Shown here: positions 1 to 7,749 of the stretch, piece after piece
Layout: every line of letters starts with the position of its first letter
Numbering within the stretch: the stretch's first letter is position 1
Assembly: GCF_016864375.1 (NCBI RefSeq)
Contig: NZ_CP069359.1
Span: forward strand, 62,001-126,000
Direction: 5' to 3'
DNA length: 64,000 nucleotides
DNA from: Microvirga sp. VF16
Lineage (GTDB): Bacteria; Pseudomonadota; Alphaproteobacteria; Rhizobiales; Beijerinckiaceae
The notes under the pieces: generated by a model
The model's input: only the letters and a program-made list of their open reading frames with translations
What the model was told of the DNA's origin: nothing
Database searches by the model: none
Translations under genes and position numbers: made by a program

Positions 1-666
1 GTGATACTGGCGGTGGGCGTCAACAGCGATGGCCGGCGCGAGGTGCTGGGGATCGCCACCGGCGCCTCGGAGGCCGAACCGTTCTGGACCGCCTTTCTGC
101 GCTCTCTCGCCGACCGCGGCTTGCGCGGCGTGAAGCTGGTGATTGCCGATGATCACAAGGGGCTGCGGGCCGCCGCTAGCCGGGTCTTCCATGCCGCGCA
201 CCAGCGCTGCCGGGTGCATTGGATGCGCAATGCCATGGCGCACCTTGCCCCGAAGCAGCGCCCGGCCGTGGTGGCGATGCTCAAGACGATCTTTGCTCAG
301 GAGAGCGCCGCGGCGGCTGCCGTGCAATGGGCTTCAGTGGCAGACGCCTTGCGGGGGCGCTTTGCCAAGCTCGCCGAACTGATGGACCGCTCACGCGAGG
401 AGGTGCTGGTGTACATGAGCTTTCCGCGCGAGCACTCGGGTCAGATTGCCTCGACCAACCCGCTCGAGCGGCTCAACGGCGAGATCAAGCGGCGTGCGGA
501 CGTGGTCGGCATCTTTCCCAATGATCGGGCGGTGATCCGTCTCGTGGGAGCGCTGATGCTGGAGCAGAATGACGAATGGGCGGTCAGCCGGCGCTATATG
601 AGCCTGGAAAGTCTGAGTGCTTTGAGCGATGATCCCGTTCGCAGGCTGTCGGCCGTGACCGCCTGA
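1..666 (+). CDS. IS256-family transposase (5'-truncated by window edge)
   Basis: Transposase of the Mutator/IS256 family, which moves the element by DDE chemistry. The visible 221 residues contain the VIADDHKGL motif with a catalytic Asp, the RCRVHWMRN segment typical of the family, and the TNPLERLNGEIKRR block carrying the catalytic Glu. Family members are about 400 residues, so roughly the N-terminal 45% lies left of the window; the GTG at position 1 is the edge and not the real start. The reading frame is intact to its stop. Confidence 0.9.
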   Translation: MILAVGVNSDGRREVLGIATGASEAEPFWTAFLRSLADRGLRGVKLVIADDHKGLRAAASRVFHAAHQRCRVHWMRNAMAHLAPKQRPAVVAMLKTIFAQESAAAAAVQWASVADALRGRFAKLAELMDRSREEVLVYMSFPREHSGQIASTNPLERLNGEIKRRADVVGIFPNDRAVIRLVGALMLEQNDEWAVSRRYMSLESLSALSDDPVRRLSAVTA

Positions 667-720
667 TCAACTCGGCTCAGCCGAAGACTGGCGCTCTTAC
701 ACCACGCCATGGGGCACAAT
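1..720 (+). mobile_element. IS256-family insertion sequence, right part
   Basis: The window opens inside a Mutator-type (IS256 family) element. Only the 3' part of the transposase gene and the right flank are present. The right end is placed near 720 because the sequence TTACACCACGCCATGGGGCA after the gene resembles the ends of related elements; the left end is outside the window, so the terminal repeat cannot be paired. Confidence 0.6.
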
Positions 721-779
721 CGAAAATCGGCCCTGTCGAACGCATTCTGGCGCTCGGAGTAACAGAACCGCCTCAATAA

Positions 780-805
780 AATGGCCCGGATTTCTCCGGG
801 CCATT
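780..805 (-). terminator. Rho-independent terminator after msrBA
   Basis: Perfect 11-bp inverted repeat AATGGCCCGGA / TCCGGGCCATT with a 4-nt loop. Read on the minus strand it is followed by TTATT, and it lies about 50 bp after the msrA stop, so it fits as the terminator of the msrB-msrA operon. Confidence 0.75.
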
Positions 806-853
806 CCAATCGGAAGCTGCTCTACGGGAGACCGACTCCCCGAGTTTTCTGTC

Positions 854-1369
854 CTAAGCAGCGTTGCTGCGGCGCGGCAGCTTCCAGCCGGGACGGATGA
901 AGTGGCACGTATAGCCGTTCGGAAGCCGCTCCAGATAATCCTGGTGCTCCGGCTCGGCCTCCCAGAAATCGCCCGCCGGCTCAAGTTCCGTGACTACCTT
1001 ATCCGGCCAAAGGCCCGAGGCATCGACATCGGCGATCGTGTCCTCGGCCACCTGCCGCTGCTCATCCGAAGTGTAGAAGATCGCCGACCGGTAACTCAAG
1101 CCGCGATCATTCCCTTGCCGGTTCTTCGTGCTGGGGTCGTGGATCTGGAAAAAGAACTCCAGCAGGTCGCGGAAGCTCGTCTTCTCGGGATCGAATATGA
1201 TCTCGATCGCCTCCGCGTGCGTGCCATGATTGCGATAGGTCGCGTTCGGCACGTCTCCACCAGAATAACCAACACGAGTGGAGACGACGCCGGGAAGGCG
1301 GCGGATGAGATCCTGCATGCCCCAGAAGCAGCCTCCAGCCAGAACGGCCCGCTCAGTCACGCCAGTCAT
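854..1369 (-). CDS. msrA: Peptide-methionine (S)-S-oxide reductase MsrA
   Basis: Reduces the S epimer of methionine sulfoxide in oxidised proteins, using thioredoxin as reductant. The catalytic Cys14 sits in the GGCFWG motif, followed by GVVSTRVGYSGG; 171 residues is normal for the family. The ATG overlaps the msrB stop by 4 nt (ATGA), so the two genes are translationally coupled. The protein has no signal peptide and should be cytoplasmic. It is the second gene of a msrB-msrA operon at the edge of a redox-stress cluster. Confidence 0.96.
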   Translation of the reverse strand: MTGVTERAVLAGGCFWGMQDLIRRLPGVVSTRVGYSGGDVPNATYRNHGTHAEAIEIIFDPEKTSFRDLLEFFFQIHDPSTKNRQGNDRGLSYRSAIFYTSDEQRQVAEDTIADVDASGLWPDKVVTELEPAGDFWEAEPEHQDYLERLPNGYTCHFIRPGWKLPRRSNAA

Positions 1370-1824
1370 ACTGTTCCTCCTTTCTCTGCAAACAGCTTGC
1401 GGAATTCACCGTAGCCCTCGCTCTCCAGATCATCGTAATGGATGAACCGTAGCGAGGCCGAGTTAATGCAGTAGCGCAATCCGCCCGCCTCTTGTGGCCC
1501 ATCCGGGAATACATGACCCAGATGGCTGTCGCCGTGGGCGGAGCGCACCTCGGTTCGCACCATGCCGTGGCTCGCATCGCGGATATCGACAACGTTGTCG
1601 GCATCGATCGGCTTGACGAAGCTGGGCCAGCCGCTGCCGCTGTCGTACTTGTCGAATGAAGCGAACAAGGGCTCGCCTGATACTATGTCAACGTAGAGCC
1701 CGGGTTCCTTGTTATCCCAGTACGCATTAGCGAAGGGACGCTCAGTTCCGTCTTTCTGTGTCACCCGATACTGCTCTGGCGTGAGCCCGGACACAGCCTC
1801 GGGGTTCTTATGATAGGTTTTCAT
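1366..1824 (-). CDS. msrB: Peptide-methionine (R)-S-oxide reductase MsrB, zinc-less type
   Basis: Reduces the R epimer of methionine sulfoxide and complements MsrA. Signature elements are SGSGWPSF (residues 62-69) and RYCINSASL with catalytic Cys119. The two CxxC zinc sites of classical MsrB are absent: the first reads DIVSG and the second ADSHLGH-like, so this belongs to the zinc-free subtype. It is the first gene of the operon. There is no transmembrane or signal segment. Confidence 0.95.
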   Translation of the reverse strand: MKTYHKNPEAVSGLTPEQYRVTQKDGTERPFANAYWDNKEPGLYVDIVSGEPLFASFDKYDSGSGWPSFVKPIDADNVVDIRDASHGMVRTEVRSAHGDSHLGHVFPDGPQEAGGLRYCINSASLRFIHYDDLESEGYGEFRKLFAEKGGTV

Positions 1825-1857
1825 CTGTCATTCTCCTTCCGTGATGCGGGAGGCGGC

Positions 1858-2013
1858 TTACGAAGGCGCACTCTGGCGTGCGATGGCATCGATATCGTTA
1901 CGGACGACGCCGATATCGTCCAGCTCCCGATCTGAGAGCTGCATCAGCTCACGGATGACCTTGCGATAATGCAGGTAGGCGCTAATCTTAGACACGATGA
2001 AGGCGATAAACAT
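1858..2013 (-). CDS. DUF1127 small protein
   Basis: A 51-residue ORF starting MFIAFIVSKISAYLHYR and containing the DUF1127 core REL-x5-REL-DDIG followed by RNDIDAIAR. The ATG is preceded by a purine-rich AAGGAGCTTCCC ribosome-binding site. Small DUF1127 proteins are abundant in Rhizobiales and several act in RNA or stress physiology. A homologue of the same size class sits directly before trxB at 26634-26855, which links the family to redox genes twice in this window. Confidence 0.8.
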   Translation of the reverse strand: MFIAFIVSKISAYLHYRKVIRELMQLSDRELDDIGVVRNDIDAIARQSAPS

Positions 2014-2093
2014 GGGAAGCTCCTTATGTTGAGCCGACTGTCACAGCCGGCGGAAGGAAGGCGAGGCCTCTTTGAGACTTCGCTGGGGTTCGA

Positions 2094-2630
2094 TTACGCA
2101 ACGCGGGCGGAACGCATGCTCGAAAGCGAGTCGACAGCGATCGCGAGCGACACAGCGAGCAAACCTATGTCCTTGAGCAGGAATTGCCCGGGCGCGACGG
2201 ATATCGCCGGATAGCCGACCTCCGGCAGAAACACGCCGGGCGTTGTTGCCATGAAACTAAGCGTCGTCACGAACAACCCGGCCGACAGCGCGCCGCCGAC
2301 GAGCGAATACACCGGGTTGACGAGCCGGGCTGCGATCAGGGCGCCGATGCTGAGTTCGAGGACACCGAGAAGGCTTGAGAAGCCCCGCACTCCAAAGATG
2401 GGATAGACCCAACTCAACAGTGGGCTGTTTCCGACCAGTCCGGTCAGGCCTTCCGCCTCATAGGCGGTAAACTTCATGCCGCCGAACCAGGCATAAACCA
2501 CAACCAGCGAGGCATAGAGACCTGCTGTCGTGGCCGTCCGGCCGTGGCGGTCGACCAAATCCAATAAAATTGCCGCGCGAGCTTGGGAACTCGGATACGC
2601 CGCGACGCTCGGGGTATAAACATAAGACAT
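2094..2630 (-). CDS. DUF417 (YkgB/RclC-like) inner-membrane protein
   Basis: A 178-residue membrane protein with about four hydrophobic helices, including YASLVVVYAWFGGMKFTAYE, the typical first helix of the DUF417/YkgB family. In Escherichia coli the family member RclC belongs to the reactive-chlorine resistance operon. The start at 2630 is chosen because AGGAGA lies 5 nt upstream; a longer frame to 2678 lacks a good site and would run into the operator region. The upstream DNA carries two ATAC-N6-GTAT palindromes matching those before the gene at 6893, so regulation by the TetR protein at 7125 is likely. Confidence 0.85.
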   Translation of the reverse strand: MSYVYTPSVAAYPSSQARAAILLDLVDRHGRTATTAGLYASLVVVYAWFGGMKFTAYEAEGLTGLVGNSPLLSWVYPIFGVRGFSSLLGVLELSIGALIAARLVNPVYSLVGGALSAGLFVTTLSFMATTPGVFLPEVGYPAISVAPGQFLLKDIGLLAVSLAIAVDSLSSMRSARVA

Positions 2631-2681
2631 TGCATTCTCCTGGGTTTCCGCGGCGACTGTTGCGGCCGGCTGCGGCATAAT

Positions 2682-2728
2682 CGATACCGATTTGTATCGA
2701 TCACCCCGGATGTATACCGACCTGTATC
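2682..2728. promoter_or_regulatory. Tandem TetR-type operators upstream of the DUF417 gene
   Basis: Two palindromes, CGATACCGATTTGTATCG (2682-2699) and ATACCGACCTGTAT (2714-2727), share the form ATACCGnnnTGTAT with a six-base centre. Their centres are exactly 30 bp apart. The same motif and the same spacing occur at 6945-6992, beside a tetR gene. The identity of the bound regulator is inferred from position. Confidence 0.7.
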
Positions 2729-2893
2729 GTTTATCAAGCTAACAAAGGCAAAATGCCCGTTGCACGCCTATGCGATGTGCCATTTGGCACCTTCATGGCA
2801 ATATTGCAGCCTCCCAATAGAGATGTAGAAAGGCAATAATAAATACTGATCAGTAGCGAACCTTCCCGAAGACAGTCCACCATCAAGGCTGCG

Positions 2894-3244
2894 TCAGGGG
2901 CAGAAGTAGCCCCGTGCGCTGTCCGAGATGCATCTTGCTCCGTTCGGCAGGATAATCCCGCCGGCTCCATCGGGCGGAATGTAGGCTCCGGTGGAGATCG
3001 TGAACCCGCCGTTGGGGTCGGCCGGCACGATCGAGCCGTCCGGAAGAGTGAATCTGCCATCCCGATAGGTGATGTGCCGGGTGTACCCTGGCGGAAGGGC
3101 CGCCGGGATGGGGGCCGGGGGCACGGGAGGTGCGGCCTGCGTCGACCCGAGATTGGCTGGTGGTACCGGCTGGGGTGCCTGGTCGCCTGTAGAAACGCAC
3201 GCGGAGAGGGCAATGATCATCAGCAGGGCTGCCGGCACTCGCAT
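2894..3244 (-). CDS. Small proline-rich lipoprotein
   Basis: A 116-residue exported protein. It begins MRVPAALLMIIALSAC, a lipoprotein signal with a lipobox ending in Cys16, followed by a Pro/Ala-rich linker and a compact domain containing HITYRDGRFTLPDGSIVP. No function is recognised. A decayed paralogue with the same HITY...LPD segment lies at 42145-42405. The start at 3244 is chosen because it puts the signal peptide at the N-terminus; an upstream extension would bury it. Confidence 0.75.
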   Translation of the reverse strand: MRVPAALLMIIALSACVSTGDQAPQPVPPANLGSTQAAPPVPPAPIPAALPPGYTRHITYRDGRFTLPDGSIVPADPNGGFTISTGAYIPPDGAGGIILPNGARCISDSARGYFCP

Positions 3245-3355
3245 CGGAACTCTCCGATCGGATGGTGGGTGAACCATCTGAGCACAATCTGTCGGGGACG
3301 TCCCTTGTCTCACGATTGCCGATGCGAGAACAGGCGATTAAGCAACCTCAACGGG

Positions 3356-4993
3356 TCAGAAAATGAACCGGGTGTTGATGAAGTTGGAGGTCTGCTCGGT
3401 GATGATCGCCTCAAGCAGATCCTTGTTCGCTTGCGTTTCTTTAGTTGCGATCATCGAGCGGATTGAAAACGAGCGCAGTGCGTCCGTCACCGATAGAGTT
3501 CCCTCAGCCGAGTCCTTACGGCCGGTGAAGGGAAACACATCAGGACCGCGCTGGCACTGGCAGTTGATGTTAACCCGACACACCTGGTTGACGAGCGGAT
3601 CGACAAGCCGGCCGATCTGGTCCGGACTTGAACCGAAGATGCTCACCTGCTGACCATGCTCGGAGGTGGTCACGTACTCGAGTGCCATGTCGAGGTCCTC
3701 GAAAGGCATCACCGGGACAACGGGCCCGAACTGCTCCTCCCGGTAGAGTCGCATGCCCTCTTGGACAGGATAGACGACGGCCGGGTAGAACAGGGTGCCG
3801 GCCACGCTGCCGCCATCCTCATTGGCCACGCGAGCCCCCTTGGCCTTCGCGTCCTCAACCAGCGCCGTCATGTGATCGGTCTTGCCGGCTTCAGGCAGCG
3901 GGGTGATGTTGACATCCTTCTCCCACGGCATGCCAACCTTGAGCTTACTCACCTCCTCGCTGAACCGGCGAAGAAACGACTCAGCGATTGACTCATGAAC
4001 GATCAGCATCTTCAGCGCGGTACAGCGCTGGCCGTTGAACGTGAGAGACCCGATCAGACACTCCTTCACCGCAAGCTCAATGTCAGCGTCTGCCAGGATG
4101 ATGGCGGCATTCTTCGCATCGAGCCCGAGAATGGCCCGCAGCCGGTTGGTCTTTGGATGCAGCTTTTTGAGATGGTCTGCAACCTTGCTCGAGCCAATCA
4201 GGGCCAGCACGTTCAGTTGGCCGGTATCCAGCAGGCGCGGCACGACCACCGAGCCACGTCCGTACACCATGTTGATCACGCCCTTCGGGAAGGAGTTTTG
4301 AAAGGCCTCCAGCAGCGGATAGAACAATAGTGCGCCGAACCGCGGCGGCTTGAACACGACGGTATTGCCCATGATGAGGGCCGGGATCAGGGTCGCAAAC
4401 GTCTCGTTCAGGGGATAGTTGTACGGCCCCATGCAGAGGACGACCCCGAGCGGGGTGCGCCGGATCTGCCCGATGGTGCCTTCGATGATGGTGAACCGGG
4501 AATTGCTGTTGTCGAGCTCCTTCATAGCGTTGATCGTCGCCCGGATGTAATCGACGGTGCGGTCGAATTCCTTCTCGGAATCTGCTCTGGGCTTGCCGAT
4601 CTCCCACATGATGAGATCCACGACTTCCTTCCGTCGGCCGATCATCCGACTTGTGAAGTCTTGCAGGCAGGCGACGCGTTCGGCAACCGTCATGGTGGGC
4701 CACTGGCCACGGCCGCCATCGTACGCGGCGACGGCAGCCTCGAGTGCCTCTTCCGCCTCCCGCTCTCCTCCAGAGGGGACACTTCCAAGTTCGATCTGCT
4801 GCAGTCGGCCATCCGCGGCACGCAGGCAGACCGGCGATCGCACCGCGTCGACAGATCCGTCCCAGACCTTCAATTCGCCGTTGACCAGATAGGCGCGCTG
4901 GTGAATGGGCGCTGGCGGACGATGTTCCGCAGGGATCCCACCGTCCTTGGGGAAGAGCAGCCTCAACGCATCGGAGTTGGCCATGTCATGCAT
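3356..4993 (-). CDS. gapN: NADP-dependent glyceraldehyde-3-phosphate dehydrogenase (GapN-type aldehyde dehydrogenase)
   Basis: A 545-residue member of the aldehyde dehydrogenase superfamily, closest in feel to non-phosphorylating GAPDH, which oxidises glyceraldehyde-3-phosphate to 3-phosphoglycerate with NADP and yields NADPH. The catalytic Cys324 is in FNGQRCTALK, the Asn in GPYNYPLNE (about 189-197) and the cofactor-binding Lys in VVFKPP (212-217). The position normally held by the general-base Glu of LELGGK is Gly290 (LGLDAKN). The substrate is inferred from the subfamily. An NADPH source fits the neighbouring thiol-reduction genes. Confidence 0.8.
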   Translation of the reverse strand: MHDMANSDALRLLFPKDGGIPAEHRPPAPIHQRAYLVNGELKVWDGSVDAVRSPVCLRAADGRLQQIELGSVPSGGEREAEEALEAAVAAYDGGRGQWPTMTVAERVACLQDFTSRMIGRRKEVVDLIMWEIGKPRADSEKEFDRTVDYIRATINAMKELDNSNSRFTIIEGTIGQIRRTPLGVVLCMGPYNYPLNETFATLIPALIMGNTVVFKPPRFGALLFYPLLEAFQNSFPKGVINMVYGRGSVVVPRLLDTGQLNVLALIGSSKVADHLKKLHPKTNRLRAILGLDAKNAAIILADADIELAVKECLIGSLTFNGQRCTALKMLIVHESIAESFLRRFSEEVSKLKVGMPWEKDVNITPLPEAGKTDHMTALVEDAKAKGARVANEDGGSVAGTLFYPAVVYPVQEGMRLYREEQFGPVVPVMPFEDLDMALEYVTTSEHGQQVSIFGSSPDQIGRLVDPLVNQVCRVNINCQCQRGPDVFPFTGRKDSAEGTLSVTDALRSFSIRSMIATKETQANKDLLEAIITEQTSNFINTRFIF

Positions 4994-5237
4994 CCCGTGT
5001 TGGCCACCGATGTAACCCGTCAGCGAGGCGGATCTATGGCTTGCTGGCCATCAGCCTGGGCATTGCTATGATCTGGTTTCGGATTGCCGGAGGGTGACCT
5101 CATCGAGATCGGCTTCAGCCCTGAAGCGGCGGCTCGGATCTCCACCAGAATCCCCAATTGGGAGAAGCTCTTAACCGAGAACGTGAGCTGAACCGAGCCT
5201 CACATCAAGGAAACAACGCGGGTGATGAACGCCCTCC

Positions 5238-5274
5238 TCGCTCATCCTGAGCTTTGCGAACTCAGGATGAGCGA
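5238..5274. repeat. 14-bp palindrome (TCATCCTGAG type), overlapping grx 3' end
   Basis: TCGCTCATCCTGAG and its exact complement are separated by 9 nt. Palindromes built on TCATCCTGAG...CTCAGGATGA are dispersed repeats in Rhizobiales. The left arm overlaps the last codons of the glutaredoxin gene, so it may also act as its terminator. Confidence 0.6.
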
Positions 5275-5514
5275 ATCTAACTCACCGCTGCGGTTGATGG
5301 CATGCAGGTCATCGGATCCGCCGATATGCCGGCCGTCGATAAATACTTGAGGAACTGTGGTCCGCCCGCCTGCTTTCTGAACCATCTCCGCCCACTTCTC
5401 GGGCTGTGTTTCAACGTTGATTTCGGTAAAGCTGGCTCGTTTCTGGGTGAGCAGTCTCTTCGCCGAGGCGCAGTAAGGGCACCAGCTTTTGGTGTAGAGG
5501 GTGATTTCCGACAT
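5242..5514 (-). CDS. grxC: Glutaredoxin 3 (GrxC-type dithiol glutaredoxin)
   Basis: A 90-residue thioredoxin-fold protein that reduces protein disulfides and glutathione mixed disulfides. The active site is SWCPYCASAK near residues 9-18; TTVPQVFI holds the cis-Pro and GGSDDL is the C-terminal glutathione-binding loop. The start at 5514 (MSEITLYTK) is favoured by family length. The gene is separate from but near msrAB and the DUF417 gene, in line with a thiol-redox cluster. Confidence 0.93.
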   Translation of the reverse strand: MSEITLYTKSWCPYCASAKRLLTQKRASFTEINVETQPEKWAEMVQKAGGRTTVPQVFIDGRHIGGSDDLHAINRSGELDSLILSSQSSG

Positions 5515-5545
5515 GATCATCATCTCCATAGTGTGAATGGTTGAG

Positions 5546-5677
5546 CTAGAGAAACAACGGCAGATAAAGCACGCCAATGACGAGTGTCAGCGTGAGCACC
5601 GCAGTGGCGGACGCCCAGAAAGTGTTTCGTTCATTGCTTCGGTTCACGGCTTTGTCCTCATCGATGGATGACGGCAC
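5546..5677 (-). CDS. Possible 43-residue single-pass membrane peptide
   Basis: A GTG-initiated frame ends in a convincing hydrophobic helix, WASATAVLTLTLVIGVLYLP, then LFL and a stop. It sits between the hypothetical gene at 5701 and grxC, 31 bp from the latter. An internal GTG at 5647 would give 33 residues. No homologue is recognised and the start is uncertain; the helix and tight packing are the only support. Confidence 0.35.
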   Translation of the reverse strand: MPSSIDEDKAVNRSNERNTFWASATAVLTLTLVIGVLYLPLFL

Positions 5678-5700
5678 GGCCGCCCGCTTCGGACTGCGGG

Positions 5701-6078
5701 TCAGTGCGGGAGCGGGCCAATACGAGGGCCGGCATCATGCGCAGCGCTCACGATCATCTCGACAGCGGCTGCCAGTTCATCCTCGCCAAAGTCGTTGAAT
5801 CCCAGACTGTCGATCGACATGTCGGTCGGGCCGGACATGACCTCGATCCAGAACGGCGGAAGGTCTAGGCTGGTACGTACCGGGCGCATTTCGGACAGAT
5901 AGACTTCAACCGACCCAAGCCGCAGCACTGCAATAGTGCGCGAATTGTTTGTATCAACAGTCCGAAATACCAGTTGAAGATAGGCTTGGACGATGCGCCG
6001 CTCGATTTCGTCAGCGCAGAGGTCGCTCAACAGAGGGTAGTCGACACAGGCTTGTTCGACGATCGGTTTGGTAAACAT
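5701..6078 (-). CDS. Hypothetical protein
   Basis: A 125-residue acidic cytoplasmic protein without recognised domain or membrane segment. The start at 6078 (MFTKPIVEQ) is preceded by CTTGGAGGCATCGACA, a good ribosome-binding site; the frame extends further upstream without one. It lies on the same strand between the cysteine peptidase gene at 6195 and grxC, so co-transcription is plausible. Function unknown. Confidence 0.6.
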   Translation of the reverse strand: MFTKPIVEQACVDYPLLSDLCADEIERRIVQAYLQLVFRTVDTNNSRTIAVLRLGSVEVYLSEMRPVRTSLDLPPFWIEVMSGPTDMSIDSLGFNDFGEDELAAAVEMIVSAAHDAGPRIGPLPH

Positions 6079-6194
6079 TGTCGATGCCTCCAAGTGAGGG
6101 TTTTTATGGCGGACTGTACGTTCCGGACGAGAACTTCGGTTAGGCCGCGACGCGCTGTGGACCGGGATGCGACCGTGGCATAAAAGCCTCCTGA

Positions 6195-6893
6195 TTATCG
6201 GCTGAAAGCTGACGTGACGGTGGCTTGGTTGCCCAGCCAGACCCAAGCGTGAGTCCGGTCACCTTCGCTCTTGATGTACACGTAGCCGGTCTGATGCCAC
6301 GGCAGGACGGTATCCCGCTTGTTGTCGAGGATGAAGTCGCCGCGATCGGTCCGGATCGCCATGACGGCATGGCCTGCGCCGAGTTCATCGAGCACCACGA
6401 CCATGCGAAGGGCCCGCCGCGGTAATCCGGCCTCGACCAGCAGACGACGCTTGAGAAGCTGATAGTCCTCACAATCTCCATAGCCATCGTCCGGGTAGTC
6501 CCAGCGGTCGATCACGCCCCAATGGGCAATGTCTTCCTGCGGTGAGATGGCGGCGTTGACTTGCTGGTTGATCGCCACGATCAGGGCCCAGGCACGCTCG
6601 TCGAGCTTGATCGTGGCAGGCTCGGAAGGGTCGATCGCACAGTCACCCGGGCTCCGCTCGCAAAACTCACTCCAGGCGTCTGTCGGCTGAGCGCTCTCGC
6701 CCACTGACGGAATCCAAGCTGCATTAAACGGGTGGAGCTCGCCTGCATTGACGCGCGGGATCCCGACAAGGGAGAACAACAGGAGGAGGCCGATCACGAT
6801 CGACCGCAGAGTCCAAACCAGGCCTCCGCGGGCGGTCTTCTTTTCAGAAACAGGGTAACAGGAGAACTGCCGTTTGATGGTCCAGGGCATCAT
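6195..6893 (-). CDS. Transglutaminase-like cysteine peptidase (BTLCP/DUF920)
   Basis: A bacterial transglutaminase-like cysteine peptidase of 232 residues. An N-terminal hydrophobic segment (IVIGLLLLFSLVGIP) suggests export or anchoring in the inner membrane. The catalytic triad is visible as Cys in GYGDCEDYQLLK, His in GAGHAVM and Asp in FILDN. Relatives include periplasmic proteases linked to adhesin processing or c-di-GMP signalling, but no such partner is nearby. The start at 6893 is set by AGGAGG 6 nt upstream; a longer frame would pass through the operators at 6945-6992. Confidence 0.85.
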   Translation of the reverse strand: MMPWTIKRQFSCYPVSEKKTARGGLVWTLRSIVIGLLLLFSLVGIPRVNAGELHPFNAAWIPSVGESAQPTDAWSEFCERSPGDCAIDPSEPATIKLDERAWALIVAINQQVNAAISPQEDIAHWGVIDRWDYPDDGYGDCEDYQLLKRRLLVEAGLPRRALRMVVVLDELGAGHAVMAIRTDRGDFILDNKRDTVLPWHQTGYVYIKSEGDRTHAWVWLGNQATVTSAFSR

Positions 6894-6944
6894 CGCCCCT
6901 CCTGGTCTGTCCGGCTTGACAGGCCATCCTGCAAATTCCGGAAA

Positions 6945-6992
6945 CGATACAGTTCTGTATCGGTAGACGGACAAATATACCGATCTGTATCG
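6945..6992. promoter_or_regulatory. Tandem TetR-type operators upstream of the BTLCP gene
   Basis: CGATACAGTTCTGTATCG (6945-6962) and ATACCGATCTGTAT (6977-6990) have centres 30 bp apart, matching the pair at 2682-2728. They lie 52-99 bp before the peptidase start and about 130 bp before the divergent tetR gene, so a bound dimer pair could control both directions. Confidence 0.72.
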
Positions 6993-7124
6993 TCCGACAA
7001 GGCAGCTTTGAGAGCAGATCCGCCAAGTCCCCCTTGCGCAAACGCAGAAATTCCCTCAGGAGCACTTGATCTCGCGCGGGGCTAGGCATAGGTAAAGCTA
7101 CTGATCTGTTTTGTGTTTGAGGGT

Positions 7125-7715
7125 ATGATGCGCCGTTCAGAGATCCGAAATCATCTGCTTGAGACCGCGCTCCGACTGTTTAATCAGCACGGCTATCACG
7201 CTACGGGGATCGACTTGATCATCGCCGAGGCCGGAGTGGCCAAGACGACACTCTACCGCCACTTCGAAACCAAGGAAGACCTGATCCTGGCCGTCCTTGA
7301 GCGTCGTGACGAGCAGGATCGGGACGCCATGAGGGCCTATGTCGAGCAACGCACGAAGGATCCGGTCGAGCGCCTGCTGGCGACCTTCGATTTCCTCGAA
7401 GCCTGGTTCCGTGACGAGCACTTCCGCGGCTGCATTTTCATGAGCGCCGCAGGGGAGCATAAGGAGACCGTCAATCCGGTGTTCCAAGCTGCCGTGCTGC
7501 ACAAACGTCTGTCCCTGGCATACTTCGAGGAACTCGCCCATGCGGCGCGGGTTGCCGAGCCGAAGCGGATTGCGGCCGAGATGAACATGTTGCATGAGGG
7601 CGCGACCGCCGTTGCACAGATGAGTCGCGATGTCGAGCCCGCTCGACAGGCCAAGCAGATGGCGACCCAGTTGCTCGCAACGGAAGCACGGTCTGCGGTG
7701 GCGCCGGTATCCTAG
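7125..7715 (+). CDS. TetR/AcrR-family transcriptional regulator
   Basis: About 196 residues. The N-terminal helix-turn-helix spans residues 5-50, with AGVAKTTLYRHFETKEDLI as the recognition region; the C-terminal part is the ligand-binding and dimerisation domain. The Cys in FRGCIFMSAAGE is a candidate redox or ligand sensor, but this is inference. The exact start is ambiguous among GTG 7113, ATG 7125 and ATG 7128; GAGG at 7119 fits 7128 best. It is divergent from the BTLCP gene whose promoter holds two palindromic sites. Confidence 0.9.
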   Translation: MMRRSEIRNHLLETALRLFNQHGYHATGIDLIIAEAGVAKTTLYRHFETKEDLILAVLERRDEQDRDAMRAYVEQRTKDPVERLLATFDFLEAWFRDEHFRGCIFMSAAGEHKETVNPVFQAAVLHKRLSLAYFEELAHAARVAEPKRIAAEMNMLHEGATAVAQMSRDVEPARQAKQMATQLLATEARSAVAPVS

Positions 7716-7749
7716 CTAAATCCCGGACTTGCGGTCAGGCCAAATGCCT

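Noticed and set aside
5084..5191. Small TTG-started frame of 35 codons between gapN and grxC
   Set aside because: No ribosome-binding site, no homology recognised, and composition is the only hint; it could be a relic at best.
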